A DNA stretch of 64,000 nt from Lunularia cruciata (lineage: Eukaryota; Streptophyta; Marchantiopsida; Lunulariales; Lunulariaceae), in assembly GCA_948567375.1 (NCBI GenBank), contig OX419760.1, positions 2,170,001 through 2,234,000 on the forward strand, given 5' to 3'. Of the stretch, positions 54,961 through 64,000 are shown piece by piece. The notes under the pieces are model-generated. The model was not told where the DNA came from. It made no database searches and was given only the letters and a program-made list of their open reading frames with translations. The translations under genes were made by a program, and so were the position numbers. Every line of letters begins with the position of its first letter. Within the stretch, counting starts at the first letter, position 1.

Positions 54961-56965
54961 ATCCTCACATTGGTCTCTTGGTGGTACAAAGGCTCCACTC
55001 CAAGCTTGTTGCACCAAATAATTTGCATATTGCTGGAATGCCTCCTTAGAAATCCACAATGGAACATCAAAGGTTGATGAAAAGATCCCACTTTTACTCC
55101 AAATCCAAGTGATATGCTCTAGTATTGGAGTATCTTCTACATGGGCGTTCCACTCCAATAAGTCATCAGGCCAAGTATGAAATTGATGCCATGGTCCTTG
55201 ATTGTAGTTAGCCAAGATTGCCACTACAAAACACATATTGGTAGGAAACATACCCATGCCTCACATGACTGCAAATCTGGTCTATAGTAGGCTATCTCCT
55301 CCTAGTAGTCAATACTAAAACCCATGGATTATAATGCTCCTCCACCAACTAGCACATCATATGACTTTGCTATTGTTGCAATGGCTTGAGCTCTCACCAC
55401 AGAGCTATCAATTGAATGACCAGGCTGAATCTGGACAATGAGCTCACCACATGTGATGTTGTGTTTAAAACCACCCCTAGAGATATTTGGATCTGAAATG
55501 GATACCTCTCCACATCAGTCTTTTGTAGCTCTAAATTGACAATTGCAACCTTTCCCAACATAAGAGGCTATGCACTAGAGTCTAGTAAGACTCTCTATTG
55601 TGTATAGACATTCTTTGAAAGTCCTCACCAAATGGAAAATCCTCCTCTAGTCATCCAATACGACTCAAGGTGTGAACCATGCTCACTCAAAGGCAGGTGT
55701 AGTTGGTAACTTTTTCAATCTAACTACTCCTACTTGCCATAAAACACTAGTTGTTAAGCGGATCTCATGCTCTTGAACCAAGTTAGCTCCATTATCAACC
55801 ACCTCTACTCTAATAGGAGCAACATACTTGCTACTATCACAAAAAGTGGTAGCCAACCGGAACACTCAAGTTGTGTCAATTCCTAATGTAAGTATATCAC
55901 TAGTTAAGAATAAAAGGAAGCACATAATCAATTGAGCTGCCCCCAACATCAGACTAGACTCAATCTATGCAGTAGTAGGTGGATGACTAGTAGGTAGTCT
56001 AGCATGCACCCCATCACCACCTACCACACTTGCATTAGGACATCTAAGAGCCATGGACATTGTCTATAGTGCCTCAAAGAGTGTGAAAGACTGAGGGAGT
56101 TTGACCTGTCTACTAGCCTTTCTTCTTTGTGGGTCCAACTCCAATGATGCTCTTCTAGGCTCTTGAGCACGTACTACACTCCTAGTCACTTTGGTAGATG
56201 CATCTACCTATGTTGCACCACACATGAAGTCCAAGACGTCTCTATCACCAACATACAAGGGTGGAAGCCTCAACACTTGAATCTCATTTCCTCTACCACC
56301 TTGTCCTCCATGACCAAGAGCTACTTTACTACCTGCCATAGCAGCCCTACCACTCCATAACTCTAGGTGAAGGTCAAAGCATTGGTCCCTTGTGTGACCA
56401 AATATGTGGCAATGGTCATACTATCTTTATGTTGGCTATGATGCACTAGAGGTATCAAGAATGTTGCCTTGAGTGCACTCCCATTTGTGAGGTCCAACAC
56501 AAGTCCAAGAACCAACACCACCACTCACTTGTTGCTGTTGACCTGAAAATGAAGGTAATGATCAAGCTACATTAGGCCTTCCAAACGCTCCATAGGATTT
56601 AGGTTGTCCACTTTGTCCTTGGAAGCCAACATGGTGTGGTGCACTCTGTTACACTCTAGAAGAAGTAACAATTGTAGATGAGGTCTCCCTACCAAATCTA
56701 GATGTCACCACTCTCTCCTCCACCATTTTGAGCTCAATATGCTCAACCAAACTAACAACCACTACCCAAGTAGGTGAGGTAGCCTATAACAACATAACAT
56801 CATTTACTCTAAGTTGCAATTCCATGTCCAAGATTCCATACAAAAATAAGATTGCATAGGCCTCAATAACTCCTTGAGATAAACTGATTAGCCATCTTGT
56901 GCAAGTGTATACCTTCTGTGGGCTCTCTCTAGCCTTCTACTGGAGCTCTTACAAGCTTCTTAGCT
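54961..56965 (-). pseudogene. gag and protease-region remnant of element E
   Basis: The nucleocapsid zinc knuckle at 56420-56379 reads (C>Y)DHCHIFGHTRDQC, then FDLHLELWSG: CX2CX4HX4C with the first Cys changed. 55865-55686 parallels D's gag-protease linker. Protease-region similarity to D lies at 55560-55260. Many stops. Confidence 0.7.
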
Positions 56966-57088
56966 TGTAAGTACTATAAGAACCATCTATGCATGTATGG
57001 GTTATTGTTATTATGATGGAGTTGGGGTTCTTTCCTTCTTAGTCCATGGTGCACTACCATTGGAGGTTCATCTTGAGTGAGAGTAAAC

Positions 57089-58400
57089 CTGGCTCACATT
57101 TTTGGTTCCATTACTGATACCTTTCTAGAAGACAAGATAATGTTCCATTTACAATTGTATATTAGACAGAAGGAGGCTATGAGAGTTCACTTGGAAAGAA
57201 CATTAGGGGAGGATAGGGCTGAACTTATGTTAGAGAACTTGGACCTATTTGTATACCTTGTCCATTATAATGTATTCAGACGATATTATACATACTATAC
57301 ACATGAGAGGATTAAGAGAGATTGTGTGAAGTGGATTGTAGATTTTGGAAATTACAATGATTTTGGGCAAAACTTCAAGTTTGAAATCTGGATCTGAAAT
57401 TCTCATAGTAGATATCATAGATAATCTTCCAATAGGGACACTTAAAATTATTGCAAGGGCTGCTACATGCATTGAGCTAGAATTTTTGGAAGGTGGTAGG
57501 GTAAACTATTCTTGCAAACTACATGTTGTCTTTGAAATTTTATATAGAGTTTAAAATTTCTTAAATTTCCATTGGATTGTTTACTAACTTTCTAGAAATT
57601 AAGTGCATATTATTCTATCTTTTGGCTAAAAAATTAGAGAGATCATTCTTGCATAGGAAGTTATGAGTTTCTAAACTAAAGGGGTTGGTTTTTTTGACCA
57701 AATCTGAAAAATGTGTGCTAAATAGAAATGTTCCTCGGCCAAATGGCTTCATGAAAAGATATGAAATTTTTCAAGAAAGGACACCCTTGGGTTGATCAAG
57801 TATGAAAAATTTCAAAGGACTATGCAATACCAATTTGAGAGAATGTAGTGACATTGTGAAGAGGGGTCAATTTTGGAGAGTTGAGATCTCATACATGAGG
57901 AGTGTAAAAACAAACAAAAGTATGTTTGAGTGTTTAGACTCATCTTGGGAGAACATGGAAGGTCATCAAGAGTGGAAACTGAGTAAAAGGTTTTCCAAGG
58001 GTGTGAGATGATTGAAGGGGTTGATTTGAGGAAACGAGAGTTAAGAAAAAAATTTGACAAGAGCATTGAAAGGATCCAAAAACATACATTACTTGGAGGA
58101 AAGAGTGATTCTAAGTGCTTTTTTTGGGATATAAGGCAAGTTCATGTCCATTGACCTTTGAGAGGAAGAAATTGAGGGAAAAGAGAGGCTTACTTGACTT
58201 GGGATTTTATGTTGGACCTTCTTTACCAAAATTAGGAGGGAAGAGATCTAATACCAAAGGATTGACTGAGGTTTGTGTAATGGAAGCACTTCCAAGAAGA
58301 CTTGAGTGTAGTGGAGTACCAACATTTTTGGAGATTTTGGTGAAAGATCTTGGAGAGAGTCTTAATATAGCTATATAAAAATTACCACCTTCATTAACTA
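57089..58400 (+). pseudogene. Unassigned coding remnants at the 5' side of element G
   Basis: Open pieces 57077-57397 and 57345-57554 adjoin by a frame change (EIWI / LKSGSEILIVDIIDNLPIGT), and 57802-58011 follows. No gag or other family similarity recognised. They could be G's N-terminal gag or foreign sequence trapped in G. Confidence 0.35.
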
Positions 58401-58636
58401 GTCTTCAAGATTAGTGATGGAGAAAATCTTTCAACTTATGCATAAACTATCCATGAAGGTATATTCATATGCACTTTAGGATTTGATCTTGCTATTGAAA
58501 TCTTGGAGTAACCTTAACTTTTTGTGTTCCTTAAAATAGATTACTCTTAAATGGTGTTAATCATGTATATACTCTATTAGCTTTATAGGGCAAGAAGAGG
58601 AAAAATTGAGAAAAAAGAGAAAAATAGTGAGTTGCT

Positions 58637-59710
58637 TTGATTCTTGCACCTCTACCAAAAGATCCACGTCAAACCATCACAGGACAACTTGCAGATCTTA
58701 GGATCAATGTAGTGCAATTATGGGAGAAGAGAGAGGTGGATCAAAATGTGGAGAGAAGGAATAGGAGTTATGGAAGCTTTCCATATAGAGGAGACCAATC
58801 AACCAACAATTTCAATGATAGAAACTGTTTTGGTTGTGGAGGAAGAGGTCACATCCAAAGGAATTGCCCAAATTCCACTTACTATAGAGGAAGGGGTTAT
58901 GAGGGAGCCAATAAAGAGAAAGAGAGTGGTAGTGAAACCCAAGTGACTCCTAATCAAAACAAAGGTAAGAGATAACATCCATGGATGCAATTTAGAGCAA
59001 GTATGAAAGAAGGATGAGTGCTCAAACTCCAAAGGTCTTAATTTGGATCTTTTGGTACAAGCAAAGAAGAGAGCTCATTTTAGAGGATGTACACTCTTCT
59101 TGAAGATTTACTCCTAGCAAGGATACTCCTATGCCTACTGGAAACACTCGCACTAGCACATCAACAACAAAGACTCCAAGGAAGAAGTTGGGGATGGAGG
59201 TCTCTTAATCTCAAAGCAACAATAAAACTACAATGTGTTGGAGGATGTTGATAGTCACAAGGCTAATATCATAGTGGGCTAATTGATCACTTCTGAATCC
59301 TACCTTGATGAAGGATCTTAGAGGTGGTTTGAGTTGTACAAGGCACAAGAGGAAGAAGTAAGCAAAAGAGAAAGCTCTAGTATCAATGGGTGTGGTGGAT
59401 GCCAAACCAATACAATGGGAGGCTTGTTAATATGCCTCCAAGATTGATATGAGAGTGAATGGTCACAACATCAAGGATGCACTTGTTGATGGAGGTCTGT
59501 AGTGAATGCCATGTTAGAGAAGTTGATGAAGAAGTTGGGTATGATACCCTCTAGACCTTCAAAATTTGTGGTGAGCATGAAAAACAAGCAAAAAGTTCAA
59601 CCAAAAGGGGTGATGGACAAGGTGGTAGTTTTAGTGACGGGAGTTCAAAATCTCATGACTTTCCAAATCTTGTAGGATTCAAGCTATGATTTACTTCTTG
59701 GGAGACCATG
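58637..59710 (+). pseudogene. gag zinc knuckle and protease remnant of element G
   Basis: 112 open codons end in a clean nucleocapsid knuckle, CFGCGGRGHIQRNC (58825-58866, CX2CX4HX4C), then an Arg/Gly/Tyr and Lys/Glu tail. A protease-like reading at 59505-59710 includes VNAMLEKLMKKLGMIPSRP and SSYDLLLGRP, the usual end block. The active-site Asp lies near DGGL with a frame break. Confidence 0.8.
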
Positions 59711-60055
59711 ATTGAGAGCACCACACACAACTAACCAATGGTACAAATTGTACTTCTAGATTGGGCCATCAAACCATTACAATTCCTAATTCTACAGTTC
59801 TTATCACTAACACCACCAACATTTCATGTTCATATACACCATCTTTTGATGATTGTGAATCAGATTTAGAAGAAGGAGCTTAAGGTGTAGATAGGAGCAT
59901 AGAAGAAGAGACTTCCATGAAGGAGGATGAAACTAAATCTAATTCCGATGTGTATCCCTTGTGTGCTATGGATTTTTCATCTAAGATAGAGGTTTTGAGA
60001 GACCCAAATAAATCACCATTGACACTTTAGGAGATAGAGAGGAGATTATCTACCC

Positions 60056-60960
60056 TCAATTATGGCAAGTTACCAAGGAGGGGAAGGTGAGATTTGAGGA
60101 CATTTTACACAATATCATCCATGTGTTTGGATTCAATAACAAAGATCTAAAGGAAGTCATCTTGGAAGAGTACAAGATAGAGGTGGAGTCATATGCAAGA
60201 CTAGTCCACCAAAAGCAAAATCGCATTAGCCCACCAATAGATTCGGTTGTGAGGGAGGAGATTGTTAAGCTCAAGGAGGCTTGATTTATCTTTGAGGTGG
60301 AGAATTCAGAATGGGTATCTCCAATTGTGATTGTGAAGTAAAAGAATAGCAAGCTTAAGGTATGTGTGGATTACAAGAAGCTCAACATTGTGACAAAGAA
60401 GAAATATTACCCTTTACTATTCATTGATGAGATCCTGGAGGAGGTTATAGGTCATGAGAGGTACATTTTTGAAGATGGTTATACTGGGTATAATAAAATC
60501 AAGATTTTACCAGAGCATCAACAACTCACCATATTCACCACACCTTGGGAGACTTATGCTTTCAAGGTCATGCCTTTTGGGCTTTGCAATTCTCCAACCA
60601 CATTCCAATGGTTCATGAACAAGTTGTTTGAACCTTTCATTGGGAAATTTGTGAGAGACTTCATTGATGACTTTTGTGTCTATGGGAGCAAGGAGGAACA
60701 CTTTGAGCACCTAATCAAGGTCTTGCAATGCTTGGATGAAGCAAATGCATCACTCAACCCAAAGAAAAGCATTTTTTGGTTGTGAAGAAGGTCTACTTTT
60801 GGAGCACATCATTTCCAAGGATAGAATAGCAATTAATCTTGAGAAGGTAAGGAAAATTTCAAATATTCTATTCCCTTCAAGCTTGACAAAGTTACACCAA
60901 TTCTTGGGGATGGTTAGGAATTAAAAGAGGTTTGTCTTCTCATTTTTCAACAAGGCTCAT
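60056..60960 (+). pseudogene. Reverse transcriptase remnant of element G
   Basis: 60087-60284 leads in (ARLVHQKQNRISPPIDSVVR). The palm at 60366-60785 has VDYKKLNIVTKKKYYPLLFI, DGYTGYNKIKILPEHQQ, FKVMPFGLCNSPTTFQWFM and the catalytic FIDDFCVYGS (about 60661-60690). The Asp pair is intact. Stops at 60284 and 60783 break it. Confidence 0.88.
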
Positions 60961-61450
60961 GCATTGACCATGAACATGAAGAAAGGTGTGGAAAAATGGT
61001 AATTTTGGAGGACAAGGAGGCTCTCAAAGCTTTTGAGGACCTTAAGCAATCCTTGTTATGGCTCCAATTCTTGGTAAACCTGATGGGAGTAAGCATTTTA
61101 TCCTCTACATTGGTGCTTCCAACATAGATATAGGATGCACTCTTAGTCAATTACACCAAGATGGGTATGATCATCCAATAGCTTATGCTAGTAGATAGAT
61201 GGTTTCAGTAGAAAAAGAACTACTCAATCACAAATAGAGAAGTGTTGGTAGTAATCTTTGGTCTCAAGAAGTTTAGATACAAATTGATTGGAGGGAAAGC
61301 CATCATTGTCATGGATCACAAGGCTTTGAAGTACAATTCAACAAGCCTAATGTGAAGAGAAGGCTAGCAAGGTAGATGATACTCTTGTTTGAGTATGACT
61401 ACACCATTGAGGAGGGAAGAAACATTCAAATTTTGATTTGTTATCTAGGG
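60961..61450 (+). pseudogene. RNase H remnant of element G
   Basis: Broken reading: PDGSKHFILYIGASNIDIG (expected Asp at YIDAS is Gly), DHPIAYAS, then a shifted IIVMDHKALK and ILLFEYDYTIEEGRN. Dead. Confidence 0.75.
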
Positions 61451-61533
61451 CCTATGATCATGATGGAGTTGAACCAATGAATGATTCCTTCTTGGATGAG
61501 GAGCTCACAACAATTTGAATCACTCAAGAGGTT

Positions 61534-62720
61534 ATGGTGGAGTACAAGGAGATTACAGACTTTGTTACAAGAGGTAACTATCCAAAAAAGATGCATGCTA
61601 GGGATAGGAAGGCTCTTGTAGCAAGATCTAGACCTTACATAATGGTGGAAGATATTATTTTTCACCAAGGGGAAGATGGTCTACTTCAAAGAGTAGTGAG
61701 TAAGGAGGAGTCAATCCTATTCATAAAGGAGTTTCATGAGGGTTTAGTGTGTGGAGGACACTTTGCAACAAAGGTGATTACTTTCAAGATTGGGGGAGGA
61801 GGGACTTTCAAGGATTGTCTTGATTATTGGAAAACTTGTAATGTTTGTCATGCTTTTGCTAGGAAGTCTTCTTCCACTCTCCCTCTTAGATCAATTCCAT
61901 TGCTAGGACCTCTTGAAAAATGGGGAATTGACTTTGTAGTTCCTCTCAATAGAACCCCAAGGGACAAGAATGAAGATGAAGTTGAGTAGATGTATTTATG
62001 AAAACATTACCACTAGGTTTTGGTGTTGGTTTATTATAGAGGAAGAGAGTTTATAGGGAGCATCACTACATCCATGCTATGACATTTCTCTGTCACACAT
62101 AGAGTAACTACATCCTATAAGCCAAATTTTGATGACTTGGCAAAGAGAACCAATCAGACCTTGTGCATGATGTTGGCAAAAGATGTAGAAATGTGAAGGC
62201 TAAACATCATTGGTACAAGAAGATTCATGTAGTTTTGCAAGAGTATAGGACAACCCTGAAGACTTCCACTAGATATTCTCCATTTCATTTTGTATATGAT
62301 AATGAGTTGACCTTACTTATTCATTTTGATCTTTCTACCTTCCAAAGCATTCATGGAAGATTGTAGAAAGCACAAGGAGATGATGTAGAGAAGTCAAGGA
62401 AGGATCAACTTATGGCGTTGGAGGAGGCAAGAGCAGTCGCTATGGTTTGAGTGTAGCAAGCCCAAAGGAAACAAAAGGACATCTATGACAAGAGGCAAGG
62501 CAAGAAGAAGGTGGAGCTCCTCAAAGAAGGTGATTAGGTAATGTTTTTTGATTTCATTCAATTCAAGAGAGTGCAAACGAATTTTTTGCCTAAGTTCTTT
62601 GGACCCTTCATAGTGGAGAAGGTGTGGAGCAATTCCACCTATGATCTCAAGAAACTAGGAGGAAGACACTTTGATAAGATTAACCATGATAAGTTGAAGA
62701 TGTATCATAGAAGGTAGAGA
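61534..62720 (+). pseudogene. Integrase remnant of element G
   Basis: 151 open codons (61534-61986) with the zinc region (EFHEGLVCGGHFATKV, then CLDYWKTCNVCHAFARK), a linker and core start EKWGIDFVVPLNRTPRDKN. The core from 61990 to 62370 is broken. 62470-62720 reads QIYDKRQGKKKVE-type and KINHDKLKMYHRR-like C-terminal sequence. No chromodomain follows. Confidence 0.83.
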
Positions 62721-63348
62721 GACCTTTACTCCAAGGACAAAGTGAAATCTTAGTCTAAGGATTAATTTATGATCCCAATTTTGCATGGATGTATTATTTT
62801 AATATTTATTTTGGTATTACAAGCACTTGAGAGATATCAGTTATATGGAGATAAAAGATAGGTCTACATAAGTGATGATTAGCTGAAGTTAAGTCATAGC
62901 TAAGATCAAAGACCTTACTTTAGAAGAAGTGAAAAACATGAGCATCACTATTTTGGATTCTAGTGTATTGATTGGTATTATTCATATATGTTTGGCTTTG
63001 AGGGAACAATTGAGATCTATTGGACCCATAAGCCTTTTTGCTTTGGATTTTTCTATAGCCCATGTGAAGGAATCCTTGCGTTGGTGGTTGAGTCAAGATA
63101 AGACCACATGATGAGAAGACTATTACCATGAGTATGCATACTCCTTTAGATTTTTGACTTTATTTTACTTTTAGTCTGGTAACTTGTGTTACTCCAACAA
63201 TTAGTAACTTTGGTGCGTAACTATTTCACAATTTATAAACTAAAAGTGAGGAAGTACTCATCATTCTTCATTCATAACTATCTCTCCCTCATTGAGTTCT
63301 CTAGTGAGCAATGGTTTGAGTCTTGGAGTGTTAGCCTTGGAGGAGTAT
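62721..63348 (+). other. Presumed 3' untranslated region and 3' LTR of element G
   Basis: Noncoding AT-rich sequence leading to the repeat that ends at 63430. The LTR start could not be fixed, because the 5' LTR is mostly missing. Confidence 0.4.
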
Positions 63349-63430
63349 GATGGAGTTGGGGTTCCTTGCCATCTTAGTCTATTGTCTGCTACCATAATAG
63401 CCATTGGAAGTTCATCTTGAGTGAGAGACA

Positions 63431-64000
63431 AGCCAACTTACAAAACCTACCAATACACTACACATGGGTAGAGGAACCAACACCAATGGAGATTGATATC
63501 ATTCAATAAAGACAAATTGATGCTGCAAATAGAGGAATATTGCAATAAAGTAGTGGTTGCTTTTATTGTCACCAAATTAGACATCACATTACTAAATTTA
63601 TACTCAAGAATGGGCAACCTTGATAAATTGCCCAGATGGAGTTTGTAGAGCAAAATGATCAAGGAAATGAGGAATCCCAATAGAAGATTTTGAGCCACTA
63701 TTGTGAACTTGATTAGCTCTAATGGGATCAAAGGCTTGACCTATGCAAGTTTTCTTCATTTGCAAGGTATGATATCCAATTGTGGTTGTCAGATTTTGGT
63801 GGATTTTGGAAGTTCAAAGAATTGCATATCTTTGCAATTAGCAAAAGATAAGTATGCTTAGCAAGCTAGTAATTGGAAATAGATTTATGATGGTGGATTG
63901 CAAAAAGGATTTTCATTCCGTACCTCATCTTTTGTTACATTGAAAATTGAGAAGTATTATTTGGAGTGTATGAGGTTTGTAGTGGCAGCTCTACATTACA
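63431..64000 (+). mobile_element. Fragment I: A-family chromovirus, gag-protease part
   Basis: Collinear with element A 1416-1975 and element C 30006-30560: CCAATACACTACACATGGGTAG, CACCAATGGAGATTGATATC, GAATCCCAATAGAAGATTTTG. The zinc-knuckle and protease (VDFGSS, where Asp-Ser-Gly has become Asp-Phe-Gly) regions are visible but broken. It abuts G's right end and runs off the window. Confidence 0.88.

Larger units (their letters stand above)
51945..56965 (-). mobile_element. Element E: truncated sister of element D (methyltransferase + PHD, no RT)
   Basis: 3' LTR at 51945-52569, then (reading leftward from high coordinates) gag, protease-region, methyltransferase, integrase and PHD remnants. 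D's RT and RNase H (about 2.1 kb, equivalent to 23147-25268) are missing at a junction near 54328-54335. The 5' end breaks off at about 56965, where element G begins, so no 5' LTR remains. The left edge is well defined, because the flanking sequence resembles 17525-17620. Confidence 0.85.
56966..63430 (+). mobile_element. Element G: gypsy retrotransposon without chromodomain, truncated 5' LTR
   Basis: Plus-strand remnants of a zinc-knuckle gag, protease, RT, RNase H and integrase. A ~70-bp direct repeat flanks it (ATGATGGAGTTGGGGTTC...TTCATCTTGAGTGAGAG at 57012-57081 and 63349-63430), taken as the common end of the LTRs. The rest of the 5' LTR is missing and the 3' LTR start was not found. 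RT and integrase wording (GYTGYNKIKILPE, MPFGLCNSPTTFQWF, KWGIDFVVPLNR) resembles the non-chromodomain (Athila/Tat-like) branch more than A-F. Clade assignment is tentative. Confidence 0.75.

Overview
This is an AT-rich stretch of a large, repeat-laden eukaryotic nuclear genome, almost certainly from a land plant. The support is Ty3/gypsy LTR retrotransposons with plant-type initiator-Met primer sites (TGGTATCAGAGC), chromodomain integrases, nested insertions and deep decay by C-to-T changes. Elements A to C and F are chromoviruses. Elements D and E carry a retrotransposon-borne DNA methyltransferase. A pogo/Tigger-like DNA transposon is also present. Together these suggest a non-flowering plant (fern, lycophyte, bryophyte or conifer) rather than an angiosperm, but that is inference. 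No rRNA, tRNA, CRISPR or bacterial-type gene was seen.

Layout. 48-10837: chromovirus A (+, TSD CACAT), split by relative B (4163-9337, -). 11085-12270 and 18140-18900: two Tigger transposase remnants in the same orientation. 12632-16938: a non-retroelement block holding a two-exon gene for a small secreted peptide. 20672-34884: element D (-), a gypsy element whose decayed polyprotein reads gag, protease, C5 cytosine methyltransferase, RT, RNase H, integrase, PHD finger; chromovirus C (28644-33056, +) sits in its leader. 37455-41919: a second copy of the peptide-gene block. 42506-49099: chromovirus F (-, TSD AATAC), the best preserved element, inserted 8 bp inside the end of a solo LTR of its own family (H, resuming at 49100). 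51945-56965: element E (-), a sister of D that keeps methyltransferase and PHD remnants but has lost RT and RNase H. 56966-63430: gypsy element G (+), without a visible chromodomain. 63431-64000: a piece of another A-family element running off the window.

Points of most interest. (1) The D/E family combines a DNA methyltransferase inside pol with a PHD finger after the integrase, in two independently decayed copies. (2) The A/B/C LTRs are packed with perfect heat-shock-element arrays just upstream of a TATA box. (3) A duplicated gene encodes a roughly 103-aa secreted precursor; its central region is nearly identical between copies, while the last 27-29 residues differ strongly with the frame kept. 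All retroelement genes are interrupted by stops or frameshifts, and where catalytic residues can be read several are mutated, so the elements look immobile. The peptide genes are the only coding sequences here that look intact.
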